Positions 17,734 to 27,248 of a DNA stretch of 64,000 nucleotides are shown in pieces. Position numbers and translations under genes: made by a program. Numbering within the stretch: the stretch's first letter is position 1; each line of letters opens with the position of its first letter. The stretch comes from Paraburkholderia sp. C35 (lineage in GTDB: Bacteria > Pseudomonadota > Gammaproteobacteria > Burkholderiales > Burkholderiaceae): contig NZ_QBUY01000002.1 of assembly GCF_003121405.1 (NCBI RefSeq), positions 203,379-267,378 on the forward strand. The letters are read 5' to 3'. The notes beneath the pieces were generated by a model. The model saw nothing but the letters and a program-made list of their open reading frames with translations. It did no database searches and was not told where the DNA came from.

Positions 17734-18480
17734 ATGGACACGTGCAGCGGAAAAGTGGCTGTGGTCACGGGCGCGGGCCGGGGCATCGGCTTTGTTATCG
17801 CAAGCTATCTGCTCGCGGAGGGCGCGACGGTCTATGTGCCCGATCTCGATGGCGAACGCTCGACGCAAGCCGCCAACCAGCTCGGCGAGGGCGCGCGCCC
17901 CGCGACGCTCGACGTGCGCTCGGCGCAAGACGTGAAGGCCTTTTTTGCACGCGTCGATGAAGAGGCGGGCGGTGCCGATCTGCTGGTCAACTGCGCGGGC
18001 GGCTATGCGCCGCTGGTCCCGACGTTGAACATCACGGAAGACGAGTACGACATGGTGATGGATTCGAACCTGAAAGGCACGTTTCTGTGCTGCCAGGCCG
18101 CGATTCCGTCGATGCTGCGCAAGCACGCAGGCGCGATTCTCAACTTCAGTTCGCTCGCGGGACGCCAGACGAGTCCAGCGCTCGGTTCGCCCTATACGTC
18201 CGCCAAGGCGGGCGTGCTGGGACTGACGCGCCACTTTGCGAAGGAGTTTGGCGCGGGCGGCGTACGTGTCAATGCAGTGGCGCCAGGTACGACTGAAGGC
18301 GAGCGCGTTGCGGGGCTGCTCACACCCGAAGATCGCGAACGTCAGCTGGCGGGAATTCCGCTCGGGCGCTTCACGACAGCCGAAGACCTCGCCGATGTCG
18401 CCGTGTTTTTGTTGTCCGATCGCGCCCGCTACATCACAGGGGCAACGATCGACGTGAACGGCGGCGTGTTGACCATCTGA
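17734..18480 (+). CDS. SDR-family oxidoreductase 2
   Basis: This 248-residue SDR has TGAGRGIGF at about 12-20, NCAGG in the NNAG position near 86, NFSSLAG before the active site and YTSAK as the catalytic Tyr-Lys near 153. VPDLDGERS at the end of strand 2 again points to NAD. It follows the first SDR by 55 bases. Two different SDRs in one operon suggest oxidation at two positions, or an oxidation and a later reduction. DVNGGVL at the end is the standard C-terminal SDR signature. Confidence 0.88.
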   Translation: MDTCSGKVAVVTGAGRGIGFVIASYLLAEGATVYVPDLDGERSTQAANQLGEGARPATLDVRSAQDVKAFFARVDEEAGGADLLVNCAGGYAPLVPTLNITEDEYDMVMDSNLKGTFLCCQAAIPSMLRKHAGAILNFSSLAGRQTSPALGSPYTSAKAGVLGLTRHFAKEFGAGGVRVNAVAPGTTEGERVAGLLTPEDRERQLAGIPLGRFTTAEDLADVAVFLLSDRARYITGATIDVNGGVLTI

Positions 18481-18507
18481 TGATCGAAAGCGACTGGCGA
18501 GGGCATC

Positions 18508-19767
18508 ATGAGAACGGTGTATGTCGTCGGAACCTGCGATACGAAAGGGGCGGAACTGGGCTTCGTGCGGCAATGTCTGCGTGACGATGGCGTGCCCGTG
18601 TGTCTCGTCGATGTCGGCACGCTGGCTGGGCCGCGCGAGCATGTGACGCCGGACATCAGCGCCGACACGGTCGCTGCCTTCCATCCAGAAGGCGCGCGTG
18701 CGATTTACGAAAGCGGCGAGCGTGGCGCTGCCATCGCCGCGATGGAGCAGGCGCTCTCCGCGTTCATCGCCGCGCGCGACGACGTGGGCGGCATGCTCGG
18801 CGTGGGTGGTTCCGGCAACACGGCGCTCGTCACGCACGCGATGCGCGTCTTGCCGGTTGGCGTGCCGAAGTTGATGGTTTCGACGGTGGTGTCGGGCAAC
18901 GTCGCGCCCTATGTCGGCGCGAGCGATATCGCGCTGATGTATTCGGTGGTCGATATCGCGGGACTCAACCGCATCAGCCGCGTGGTGCTTGGAAACGCGG
19001 CGCACGCGATGGCAGGCATGGTCGTACATGCCGCGCTTTCGCAATCCTCGACGCGCGTCGCTCGCGGCAAACCCGTGATCGGCATCACGATGTTCGGCGT
19101 CACGACGCGCTGCGTCGATCTGCTGCGCGAGCGGCTCGATAACGAGGCGGAGTGCCTCGTGTTCCATGCAACAGGCGTGGGTGGACAGTCGATGGAAAAG
19201 CTCATCGACAGCGGCATGATCGACGGCGCGATCGATCTGACCACTACAGAAGTCGCCGACTTTCTCGCAGGCGGCGTGTTTCCGTGTCTGGAAGACCGCT
19301 TCGGTGCGATCGCGCGGACGCGCGTGCCGTATGTCGCGTCGTGCGGCGCGCTCGACATGGTGAACTTCGGCGCCCGCGATTGCGTGCCGCCGCAATACAC
19401 GAACCGGCTGTTGTATTGCCACAATCCGCAGGTCACGCTGATGCGCACGACGGTCGATGAATGCCGTCGTATCGGCGAATGGATTGCGCAGCGGCTGAAC
19501 CGGTGCGACGGTCCTGTGCGTTTTCTGATTCCTGAGCGCGGCGTCTCGGCGATCGATATCGAAGGCGGGGCGTTCTACGATCCCGAAGCCGACCGGGCGC
19601 TTTTCGATGCGATCGAAGCGACGCTGGTGCAAACGACGCAGCGCCGACTGCAACGCCTGCCGCTGCATATCAACGACGCTGCTTTCGCCGATGCACTCGT
19701 CGCCGCCTATCGTGATGCGTGCGATGCGGGTGAACGTGCGTCCGCATCGCACCACGCTACGAGGTGA
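18508..19767 (+). CDS. Tm-1-like ATP-binding protein (UPF0261)
   Basis: This 419-residue protein matches the UPF0261/Tm-1-like family, whose plant member binds the replication protein of tomato mosaic virus and whose fold binds ATP. The opening [18 protein letters not shown] is the family hallmark. [10 protein letters not shown] segment near 93-101 and [13 protein letters not shown] near 190 mark the two lobes; [10 protein letters not shown] follows near 224. Bacterial metabolic function is not established. The next gene, 7 bases on, encodes the TIM-barrel partner that is fused to this domain in the plant Tm-1 protein. Together they probably perform an ATP-dependent step on the operon's substrate; that is inference. 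Confidence 0.88.
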   Translation: MRTVYVVGTCDTKGAELGFVRQCLRDDGVPVCLVDVGTLAGPREHVTPDISADTVAAFHPEGARAIYESGERGAAIAAMEQALSAFIAARDDVGGMLGVGGSGNTALVTHAMRVLPVGVPKLMVSTVVSGNVAPYVGASDIALMYSVVDIAGLNRISRVVLGNAAHAMAGMVVHAALSQSSTRVARGKPVIGITMFGVTTRCVDLLRERLDNEAECLVFHATGVGGQSMEKLIDSGMIDGAIDLTTTEVADFLAGGVFPCLEDRFGAIARTRVPYVASCGALDMVNFGARDCVPPQYTNRLLYCHNPQVTLMRTTVDECRRIGEWIAQRLNRCDGPVRFLIPERGVSAIDIEGGAFYDPEADRALFDAIEATLVQTTQRRLQRLPLHINDAAFADALVAAYRDACDAGERASASHHATR

Positions 19768-19774
19768 ACCACGC

Positions 19775-20608
19775 ATGCCACGCTTTGAACGCACTGCATT
19801 GCTGAGCCGTTATCGCGAGATGATTGCGCGACGCGAGCCGATTGTCGGCGGCGGCGCGGGAACGGGTCTGTCCGCGAAATGCGAGGAAGCGGGCGGCATC
19901 GATCTGATCGTGATCTACAACTCGGGCCGTTACCGGATGGCCGGGCGCGGTTCGCTGGCGGGCCTGCTCGCATATGGCAACGCGAATGAGATCGTCAAGG
20001 ATATGGCGCGTGAAGTGTTGCCCGTCGTGAAGCACACGCCCGTGCTCGCGGGCGTCAATGGCACCGATCCGTTCGTCGATATGGGCGTGCTGCTCGATGA
20101 CCTGGCGCGCATGGGTTTCTCCGGCGTGCAGAACTTTCCGACCGTGGGTCTGATCGACGGCGTGTTCAGGCAGAACCTCGAAGAAACGGGCATGAGCTAC
20201 ATGCTCGAAGTGGAGATGATCCGCCTTGCGCGCGAACGCGATCTGCTGACTACGCCATACGTGTTTAGTGCCGACGAAGCCGTCGCGATGACCGAAGCGG
20301 GCGCCGACATCATCGTCGCGCACATGGGATTGACCACGGGCGGCGCTATCGGCGCACAGACGGCGCTGACGCTCGCCGACTGCCCGGCGCGCATCGAAGC
20401 ATGGGCGCAGGCCGCAATGAAGGTGCGCCGCGATGTGATCGTGCTGTGTCATGGCGGCCCGATCGCCAGTCCGGACGATGCCGCATTCGTGTTGCGCGAG
20501 GCGCCGTCGTGCCACGGTTTTTATGGCGCGAGTTCGATGGAGCGCTTGCCGACGGAGATCGCATTGACGGAACAGACGCGCAAATTCAAGGCGATAACGC
20601 GCGAGTGA
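19775..20608 (+). CDS. PEP-hydrolase-like TIM-barrel protein
   Basis: This 277-residue protein belongs to the phosphoenolpyruvate hydrolase-like family, related to the PEP mutase/isocitrate lyase superfamily and found as the C-terminal part of plant Tm-1. Visible blocks are [21 protein letters not shown] near 25-45, the barrel strand [12 protein letters not shown] near 90, [13 protein letters not shown] near 116, and a late [14 protein letters not shown]. The family name is historical, and the true reaction (C-C or C-P bond chemistry) is uncertain. It begins 7 bases after the Tm-1-like gene and is therefore co-translated with it. The two genes together equal the domain order of the fused eukaryotic protein. 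Confidence 0.85.
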   Translation: MPRFERTALLSRYREMIARREPIVGGGAGTGLSAKCEEAGGIDLIVIYNSGRYRMAGRGSLAGLLAYGNANEIVKDMAREVLPVVKHTPVLAGVNGTDPFVDMGVLLDDLARMGFSGVQNFPTVGLIDGVFRQNLEETGMSYMLEVEMIRLARERDLLTTPYVFSADEAVAMTEAGADIIVAHMGLTTGGAIGAQTALTLADCPARIEAWAQAAMKVRRDVIVLCHGGPIASPDDAAFVLREAPSCHGFYGASSMERLPTEIALTEQTRKFKAITRE

Positions 20609-20634
20609 ACGAACACAGGCGTAAGGAGACACGC

Positions 20635-21687
20635 ATGACGATCGAGCAAGGAGGACAACAGGTGCCCGGCATCGCGGTAATCGGCTGCGGACGCATCTCG
20701 CGCTCGCATCTGGCTGCCGTTGCCACGCAACCCGAACTGGCGACGCTGGTGGCCGCCGTCGACAGCGATATGTCGCTCGCGACTCAGGCAAAGCAACGCT
20801 ATGGCGCACAGCATGCGCTCGATGACGTCGACGCAGCCCTCGCACGCAGCGATGTCGAAGCCGTGATTCTGTGCCTGCCGAATCATCTTCATGCGAGCGT
20901 GGCGATCAAGGCTGCGCGCGCGGGCAAGCATGTGCTCGTCGAAAAGCCGATGGCCGACACCGCCGATCAGGCCCACGCCATGGCCGATGCCGCGCGCGAA
21001 GCGGGCGTTGTGCTGGCCGTCGCGCAATGCCGGCGGCATTTTCGTGCGATCCGTTATCTGGCCGATCACGCCTCCGATTTCGGCAAGCTGATTTCGGCGC
21101 AGGTCAGCCTGGGCGTTTATTGGCCCGATGCGCAGGCGCCGTGGTGGCGCGATGCGGACAAGGCGAGCGGTCTGGTCGTTGCGCTAAATGGGCCGCATGT
21201 CCTCGATTTCGTGCAGATGGTGATGCAGGACGACCCGCTGCGTGTGCATGCCGAAGCGGTCAGACGCAACGCCTTCTGGGCGGGCGAAGACGAAGCGATG
21301 ATGTTGCTTGCGTATCCGCAGGGGCGGATCGCATCGGTGCATCTGTCGTTCAACCAGCAGCCGGTCGAGAACCGCAAGGTGCTGGTCTACGAGCGCGGTA
21401 CGGCCGTCGTGGATAACGATACACATCTGACCTTCAACGGCGAAACGCTGGTAGCGCAAGGCGACGACGAACGCCGCCACTATCTCGACGAGGCCGTGGA
21501 GTTCCAGCGTCAATTCCGCGAGTTCGCACTGGCTATCGCGGGCAAGCCGAACCGCTCGGTGAGCGCGGCGGAAGGCATTCGTCTGATGCGCACGCTCGAT
21601 GCCGTGCACCGCGCATTCCGCAGCGGCCAAAGCGTCGAGACTGGCGATGCCACGCAAAGCATGGAGCCGCTCGACGCCGTGCCATAG
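20635..21687 (+). CDS. Gfo/Idh/MocA-family oxidoreductase
   Basis: This 350-residue enzyme has an N-terminal Rossmann fold (IAVIGCGRISRSH near 13-25) and the hallmark EKP motif (VEKPMA near 102) for NAD(P)-dependent oxidation or reduction of sugar and inositol-like substrates. The C-terminal alpha/beta domain (about 135-330) includes a plausible catalytic NGPHVLDF segment near 185. AAGGAG lies 7 bases before the start. It works naturally with a xylose-isomerase-like enzyme in keto-sugar pathways, and that enzyme lies earlier in this operon. Substrate unknown. Confidence 0.88.
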   Translation: MTIEQGGQQVPGIAVIGCGRISRSHLAAVATQPELATLVAAVDSDMSLATQAKQRYGAQHALDDVDAALARSDVEAVILCLPNHLHASVAIKAARAGKHVLVEKPMADTADQAHAMADAAREAGVVLAVAQCRRHFRAIRYLADHASDFGKLISAQVSLGVYWPDAQAPWWRDADKASGLVVALNGPHVLDFVQMVMQDDPLRVHAEAVRRNAFWAGEDEAMMLLAYPQGRIASVHLSFNQQPVENRKVLVYERGTAVVDNDTHLTFNGETLVAQGDDERRHYLDEAVEFQRQFREFALAIAGKPNRSVSAAEGIRLMRTLDAVHRAFRSGQSVETGDATQSMEPLDAVP

Positions 21688-21806
21688 CGTGTATGGCACG
21701 CTACGGACACGCTTCAACACAACAAGCCAAAGCAATCACAACGGCAAGAAGGTGGAGACAGGTTGCAGCGCCGGATCATCCGGCCGAATGGAGGAGGAGA
21801 CAGATC

Positions 21807-22808
21807 ATGGAAAAGCCAGCTCGTCGTCTGGTTCTAAAAAGCGGTGTGGCACTGCTTGCCGCGCCACTCGTTGCGCGTTATGCGCACGCTGCCGAGTACC
21901 GCATCAAGATCGGCAGCGATACGCCACCCGCGTATGCGATGAACGTCCGCATCAAGGAGGCGTGCGAGCGCGTGAAGACGCGCACCAATGGCCGGGTCGA
22001 AATGAATCTGTTTCCGAACAGCCAGCTTGGCAGCGACATGCTGAACCAGGTGCATAGCGGATCGCTTGATTTCTTTTTGTCGTCGTCGCAACTCGCGGTG
22101 CCGCTGGTGCCCGCGTGCGCACTGCCCGGCCTCGCGTACGGACTGAAAGACACGCCGGCGGCTTTCAAGGCAATGGATGGCGACGTCGGCGTGTATCTGC
22201 GCGGCCAGATGGAAAAAGTCGGTCTCTTCGCGATTCCGACCATGATGCAGGGTGGCTGGCGGCAGATCATCAGCAACAAGCCGATCAAGACGCCCGACGA
22301 TCTTGTCGGGTTCAAGATCCGCGTGCCGATCAGTCCGATGTGGGTGTCGCAATTCAAGGCGCTCGGCGCGAGCCCGACGCCGATCAGCATCAACGAGTTG
22401 TACACGGCCTTGCAAACGAAGGTTGTCGATGGTGCGGAGAATTACCCGTCGTTGCTCTACGCGATGCGGCTCTACGAAATCCAGAAGTACATGAGCACGA
22501 CCAATCACATGTGGGACGGCTACTGGATCCTCGGCAATTCGCGCATGTGGGGCTCGATACCGAAAGACCTGCAACAGGTGATCAGCGAAGAGTTCACGAA
22601 GTCCGCGCTGCAGCAACGCGACGACATGGTTAAGGTGGACGCGGCCGTGCCGGATGAGATGACCAAGGCAGGCATCCCCTTCATCAATCCCGACCGCGAC
22701 CAGTTCCGTAACAAGCTGAAGCAAGCCGGCTATTACACGGAGTGGCGCGAGAAGTTCGGTCCGCAGGCGTGGACGTTGCTCGAGAAATACACGGGTCCGT
22801 TGGGGTGA
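21807..22808 (+). CDS. TRAP transporter substrate-binding protein DctP
   Basis: This 333-residue periplasmic receptor starts with a Tat-like signal (ARRLVLKSG, hydrophobic core, AHA cleavage site near residue 28). The mature part shows the DctP pattern: strand RIKIGSDTPPAY, SQLGSD near 72-77, and the substrate-clamping region with GFKIRVPISPMW near 168-179, which carries the arginine that normally binds a carboxylate. It captures an organic acid, probably a sugar acid given the operon. GAGGAGGAGA precedes the start. The membrane component begins 4 bases after its stop. Confidence 0.9.
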   Translation: MEKPARRLVLKSGVALLAAPLVARYAHAAEYRIKIGSDTPPAYAMNVRIKEACERVKTRTNGRVEMNLFPNSQLGSDMLNQVHSGSLDFFLSSSQLAVPLVPACALPGLAYGLKDTPAAFKAMDGDVGVYLRGQMEKVGLFAIPTMMQGGWRQIISNKPIKTPDDLVGFKIRVPISPMWVSQFKALGASPTPISINELYTALQTKVVDGAENYPSLLYAMRLYEIQKYMSTTNHMWDGYWILGNSRMWGSIPKDLQQVISEEFTKSALQQRDDMVKVDAAVPDEMTKAGIPFINPDRDQFRNKLKQAGYYTEWREKFGPQAWTLLEKYTGPLG

Positions 22809-22811
22809 ACC

Positions 22812-24671
22812 ATGCGTATTGTGCTCGTCGGTAATCACCCGAAAATCCAGCACCTGTTCGCAGGACTCGAACGCGCGCTCGTGCTCCTGACGGAAACGCT
22901 TGCGGGCCTGCTCGTCGCGGCAGAAATCGTGCTGTTGCTGATCGGTGTGATCTCGCGCTATGTATTCCGCGATTCGCTGGTTTGGTCCGATTCGCTCGCG
23001 TCGCTGCTGTTTCTGTGGCTCGCGATGATGGGCGCCGTGATCGCTTTCCAGCGTAACGAGCACATGCGCATGGGCGCGTTCGTGCGGGCGGCGTCGCCGC
23101 GATGGCAGCCATACTGGCAGGCGCTATCGGTGGTGGCGCCGCTCGCTTTTCTGCTGCTCGTGTGCGGCGCGACAGTCGACTATGTGATCGATGAATCGAA
23201 TCTGACCGATCCCGCGCTCAACATTTCGAATGCATGGCGAGCGGCTGCGATGCCTGTCGGCGTCGGTCTGATGATCGCCAGTTCATTGTTTCAACTCGCG
23301 CGTGTCGAACACTGGCGGCCTGTGCTGGCAGCGCTAGCGCTGACATTTGCCGTCGGTCTGGGACTGTATGCATTGCAGCCCGTACTGCTCGATCTCGGTC
23401 ACTGGAACCTCGTGATCTTTTTCGTGGGCGTGGTTGCGTTGTGCGTGTTTTCCGGCGTGCCGATTGCGTTTTCGTTCAGTCTCGCGTCGTTCGGTTATCT
23501 GGCTATCGCCACACATCTGCCGCTGCTGGTCATGGCAAGCCGCATGGATCAGGGCATGTCGCAGATCGTATTGCTCGCCGTGCCGCTCTTCGTGATTCTC
23601 GGCATGCTGATGGAGATGACCGGGCTGGCAAAGGCGCTGGTTGCGTTTCTCGCCAATCTGCTCGGGCATGTGCCGGGCGGCCTTTCGTATGTGCTCGTCG
23701 GCGCGATGTATCTGGTGTCGGGCATCTCGGGCTCGAAATCCGCCGATATGGCCGCGCTTGCGCCCGTTCTGTATCCGGAGATGCGTGAACGTGGCACCCG
23801 GCCAGGTGAATTCGTCGCGTTGCTGTCCGCGACGGCTGCACAAACCGAAACCATCCCGCCGAGTCTGGTGCTGATCATTCTCGGCTCGGTGACGAACGTG
23901 TCGATCGGCGCGCTGTTTACAGGCGGGCTGCTGCCGGGCCTGGTAGTGGGACTGATGCTGTGCGTGGTGGTCTGGTGGCGTCACCGGCATAGCAGCGAGG
24001 CGAGCCAGGCACGGCCACGGAAGGGCGAAACGCTGCGTAGTTTCTGGATCGCGTTGCCGGCGCTCGCATTGCCGTTCGTGATCCGCTTTGCCGTCGTGGA
24101 AGGCGTGGCAACGGCGACGGAAGTCTCGACCATCGGCATCGTCTATTCGATACTCGCCGGCCTGTTCATCTATCGACGTTTCGATGTGCGGCGCGTATGG
24201 CCGATTCTGGTCGGAACGGCGGCGCTATCGGGCGCGATTCTGCTGATCATCGGAGCGGCCACGAGCATGGCGTGGTGCCTCACGCAATCGGGCTTCTCGG
24301 ATGCGCTCGCCGATCTGTTTGCACAATTGCCGGGAGGCAAGCTGACGTTTATCGCGGCGTCGATGGTGTTGTTCGTCGTGCTCGGCAGTCTGCTGGAGGG
24401 CATTCCCGCCATCGTGCTATTTGGCCCGCTGCTGTTTCCGATTGCGAGCGCAGTGGGCGTGCATCCCGTCCACTACGCAATGATCGCGATTCTCGCGATG
24501 GGCATGGGGTTGTTCGCGCCGCCATTCGGTGTGGGCTACTACACGGCATGCGCGATCAATCGCGTGAATCCCGAAGAGGGCATGCGACCGATCATCGCGT
24601 ATATGGTGGCACTGGGCATTGGACTCGTACTGATTGCCGCTGTGCCGTGGATTTCAGTCGGCTTTCTATGA
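22812..24671 (+). CDS. fused TRAP transporter DctQM permease
   Basis: This 619-residue membrane protein fuses the small and large TRAP permeases. The DctQ part (about 1-185) has four helices with the typical WSDSLASLLFLWLAMMGA segment. The DctM part (about 200-619) contains some 12 helices and the GSVTNVSIGALFTGGLLPGL and PPFGVGYYTAC segments. It completes the Na+-driven importer with the DctP gene upstream. Fused QM proteins are a known variant. Its stop overlaps the convergent glutathione transferase gene by 6 bases, which marks the operon end without room for a separate terminator. Confidence 0.9.
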   Translation: MRIVLVGNHPKIQHLFAGLERALVLLTETLAGLLVAAEIVLLLIGVISRYVFRDSLVWSDSLASLLFLWLAMMGAVIAFQRNEHMRMGAFVRAASPRWQPYWQALSVVAPLAFLLLVCGATVDYVIDESNLTDPALNISNAWRAAAMPVGVGLMIASSLFQLARVEHWRPVLAALALTFAVGLGLYALQPVLLDLGHWNLVIFFVGVVALCVFSGVPIAFSFSLASFGYLAIATHLPLLVMASRMDQGMSQIVLLAVPLFVILGMLMEMTGLAKALVAFLANLLGHVPGGLSYVLVGAMYLVSGISGSKSADMAALAPVLYPEMRERGTRPGEFVALLSATAAQTETIPPSLVLIILGSVTNVSIGALFTGGLLPGLVVGLMLCVVVWWRHRHSSEASQARPRKGETLRSFWIALPALALPFVIRFAVVEGVATATEVSTIGIVYSILAGLFIYRRFDVRRVWPILVGTAALSGAILLIIGAATSMAWCLTQSGFSDALADLFAQLPGGKLTFIAASMVLFVVLGSLLEGIPAIVLFGPLLFPIASAVGVHPVHYAMIAILAMGMGLFAPPFGVGYYTACAINRVNPEEGMRPIIAYMVALGIGLVLIAAVPWISVGFL

Positions 24672-25541
24672 AGCTTCTGTCCGCTTGTCTTCCGTGCGGG
24701 TTTCGAAGTCACTCGCGTCGTGACGCTCGTGCAACTGGCCTGCCGGATCGCCGAAGGCGCGATTGACCATGCGGCCGCGCTTAACCGCTGGCCGTTGGAA
24801 AATTTCATCGGCCCATCGCTGAACGTGCTTGTACTCATGCACGGACAGGAATTCGGCTGCATCGTAGAGCCATCCCTTTACGAGGCCGCCGTACCAGGGC
24901 CAGACGGCGATGTCGGCAATCGTGTACTGGTCGCCTGCCAGGAACCGATTCTCTGCAAGCCGCTTGTCGAGCACATCCAGCTGGCGCTTTGTTTCCATCG
25001 CAAAGCGGTTGATCGGATATTCCATTTTGGTCGGCGCATAGGCGTAGAAATGACCGAAACCGCCGCCGAGATAAGGGGCGCTGCCCATTTGCCAGAACAA
25101 CCACGATAGACATTCGGCACGTTGTGACGGATCGCGCGGAATGAATGCACCGAATTTCTCTGCCAGGTACAGCAGAATGGCGCCCGATTCAAAAACGCGC
25201 ACGGGCTCGGCGCCGCTGCGATCGACGAGTGCTGGAATTTTCGAATTTGGATTGGCTTCGACAAAACCGCTTCCGAACTGATCTCCGTCTGAGATCCGGA
25301 TGAGCCACGCATCGTATTCGGCATCGACGTGGCCCGCCGCGAGGAGTTCCTCCAGCATCACGGTGACCTTCACGCCGTTCGGAGTTGCAAGCGAATAGAG
25401 TTGCAGGGGATGCTTGCCGACCGGCAGTTCCTTGACATGCGTCGGTCCTGAAACCGGGCGATTGATACTGGCGAAGCGGCCGCCGCTGTCTTTGTCCCAG
25501 GTCCATACCTTGGGCGGCACGAATTCAGGCTGATCGGGCAT
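24666..25541 (-). CDS. yghU: glutathione S-transferase, YghU type
   Basis: This 291-residue protein matches the Nu-class YghU family. It has the characteristic N-terminal extension before the thioredoxin fold (LYSLATPNGVKVTVMLEEL near 49-67), a glutathione-binding NSKIPALVDR segment near 98-107, and ESGAILLYLAEKFG near 117-130. YghU enzymes bind two glutathiones and act mostly as disulfide-bond reductases and peroxidases. The usual C-terminal helical domain is complete. It converges on the TRAP gene with a 6-base overlap, and the LysR/NhaR-like gene lies downstream of neither, so regulation is unclear. Confidence 0.9.
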   Translation of the reverse strand: MPDQPEFVPPKVWTWDKDSGGRFASINRPVSGPTHVKELPVGKHPLQLYSLATPNGVKVTVMLEELLAAGHVDAEYDAWLIRISDGDQFGSGFVEANPNSKIPALVDRSGAEPVRVFESGAILLYLAEKFGAFIPRDPSQRAECLSWLFWQMGSAPYLGGGFGHFYAYAPTKMEYPINRFAMETKRQLDVLDKRLAENRFLAGDQYTIADIAVWPWYGGLVKGWLYDAAEFLSVHEYKHVQRWADEIFQRPAVKRGRMVNRAFGDPAGQLHERHDASDFETRTEDKRTEAS

Positions 25542-25629
25542 CCCGTGTCTCCAATTGCGAAAGTGTCATTGGCAGCTTAACAAAGCGACGCAGAACGTGC
25601 CGACGGAATGGCCGCCGTGTGCATCGGGC

Positions 25630-26526
25630 CTAATCGCTGAACAGTTCGCTTCGTGCCGCGTTCATGATCGTCGCGACGGCAGGATGACTGATGTGGCGCT
25701 CGATCGAAATCGCAAAGAACTCTTCGACGATCGTCTTGATCTGCCCAACCATCGTCAGCTTGTGCTCGGCTTTTAACTGGCTTTCGAGCACAGTGGGTGC
25801 AAACAGCAGCCCGCGGCCTTCACGCCCGAACGCCAGGGCCATTGCGCCGTCATCGAATTCGCCCACGATGCGAGGCGAAATGGCATGCGACGCGCGCCAG
25901 TGGTCCAGCTTGCGGCGCACGGCCGACTCCGTGCCGGGCAGCAGCACGGGCAGTTGGCCGAGCAGCAACGGGAAGCGCTGCTTGTCTGTTTTGACGAGTG
26001 TTTGTGCGCCGAAGCAGCCCAATGTCGAACGGCCGAGCAGGTGATTGAACGCCTTGATGTTGACGTCGGCGGGAATGGGGGCGTCGGCGATGATCAGATC
26101 GAGGCGGTGCACCGCCAGTTGCGCAAGCAGCGCATGCAGCTTGCCTTCGTGACAGATCATGCGCACAGGGACGGAAGCGCTCAGCGCGGGTTCCAGCAGG
26201 CGATACGCGATCGCCTTCGGCACTGAATCCGCGATTCCGACCCGAAACCGCGTTTGCGCGCCGGATTCGCCTTCGCGCCGCACGGCGCTTTCGAGCTCCG
26301 ACCCCAACGAGAAAATTTCGTCGGCGTAATCGAGCACCAGCCGGCCCGCATCGGTCAGTTCGATGTTGCGTCCGCTCTTTCTGAACAGTTTTCTGTCCAG
26401 CGCTTCCTCCAGCAGCTTGATCTGGCCACTGAGCGTTTGCGGCGAGATATGCAACTGCTCGCCCGCGCGGACGATCGCGCCCGCATGCGCCGCGACCCAG
26501 AAGTAATGCAGATGTTTGAAGTTCAT
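25630..26526 (-). CDS. nhaR: NhaR-like LysR regulator
   Basis: This 298-residue LysR protein resembles NhaR from its first residues: the MNFKHLHYFW opening, followed by LHISPQTLSGQIKLLEE in the helix-turn-helix and LVLDYADEIF. NhaR proteins activate sodium/proton antiporter and stress genes in response to Na+. No nhaA gene is adjacent here, so its target is elsewhere or differs. It lies 88 bases downstream of nothing co-directional except the transferase gene start, and divergent to the CBS gene across an AT-rich 147-base region (26527-26673) that contains T6 and A5 runs and probably two promoters. Confidence 0.82.
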   Translation of the reverse strand: MNFKHLHYFWVAAHAGAIVRAGEQLHISPQTLSGQIKLLEEALDRKLFRKSGRNIELTDAGRLVLDYADEIFSLGSELESAVRREGESGAQTRFRVGIADSVPKAIAYRLLEPALSASVPVRMICHEGKLHALLAQLAVHRLDLIIADAPIPADVNIKAFNHLLGRSTLGCFGAQTLVKTDKQRFPLLLGQLPVLLPGTESAVRRKLDHWRASHAISPRIVGEFDDGAMALAFGREGRGLLFAPTVLESQLKAEHKLTMVGQIKTIVEEFFAISIERHISHPAVATIMNAARSELFSD

Positions 26527-26673
26527 GCCCGCTCCATTGATCGGCCAACCCTACGGTTTTTTCGATTGATTGGCAATAAAAATACGATTTTTCGATTTGG
26601 TCGCGTTCAGATAGATTGAAGCCTCGGACGTAGCCGCCATCAGGCGGTCGTCGACAACGGACACGGGTGACTT

Positions 26674-27144
26674 ATGGCATCGGTTGCGCAATTTCTTCGT
26701 TCAAAAGTTTCGCAGACAGTCTGGTACGCGCAGGCATCGTCGTCGGTCTACGACGCGATTGCGATCATGGCGTACCGGCAGGTGGGCGCATTGATCGTTG
26801 CGGAGCATGGGCGCCTCGCGGGCATCGTCACGGAGCGCGACTACGCACGAAAAATCGTGCTGATGGACCGCTCATCAAGGGATACAGCGGTGCGCGACAT
26901 CATGTCCACGGAAGTGCACTACGTCGGCCCGCAACACACCACCGACGAATGCATGGCGCTGATGACGGCACATCACATCCGTTATCTGCCGGTGATTACG
27001 GCGGGGCAGGTGATCGGCATGGTGTCGATCGGCGATCTGATCCAGAACCAGATTGCCGAACAGGAACACACCATCCGGCAACTGGAACATTACATCTATG
27101 GCAACGGTTTTCAGGCCGCCCGCCATAGCGTGCAGACGCAATAG
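26674..27144 (+). CDS. two-CBS-domain protein
   Basis: This 156-residue protein is composed of a CBS-domain pair (about 8-62 and 72-130), which binds adenine nucleotides. The first repeat has GALIVAEHGRLAGIVTERDY and the second RYLPVITAGQVIGMVSIGDL, both typical. It has no attached enzyme or transporter domain, so it may regulate a partner by AMP/ATP binding. It is 98 bases or more from the next gene, with a strong hairpin between. Stand-alone CBS proteins of this length are common in Burkholderiaceae. Confidence 0.88.
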   Translation: MASVAQFLRSKVSQTVWYAQASSSVYDAIAIMAYRQVGALIVAEHGRLAGIVTERDYARKIVLMDRSSRDTAVRDIMSTEVHYVGPQHTTDECMALMTAHHIRYLPVITAGQVIGMVSIGDLIQNQIAEQEHTIRQLEHYIYGNGFQAARHSVQTQ

Positions 27145-27188
27145 GCACAAAACTGATGACCTGAAAATATTACCGTTCGTAATGATAG

Positions 27189-27210
27189 TCGCGCGCATTT
27201 TGGCGCGCGA
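27189..27210. terminator. GC-rich perfect hairpin after the CBS gene
   Basis: TCGCGCGC and GCGCGCGA pair perfectly around ATTTTG. It begins 45 bases after the CBS stop and lies 39 bases before the Tim44-like start. There is no T-tract, so termination efficiency is uncertain. It could equally act in the leader of the next gene. Confidence 0.45.
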
Positions 27211-27248
27211 TCGAGGCAGTGTCTGGCTTACCACTTGAGAGGTTTTAT

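Noticed and set aside
17491..19794. 767-codon open frame on the minus strand
   Set aside because: It is antisense to the SDR, SDR and Tm-1-like genes, is Arg/His-rich and has no family features. High GC creates such shadows.
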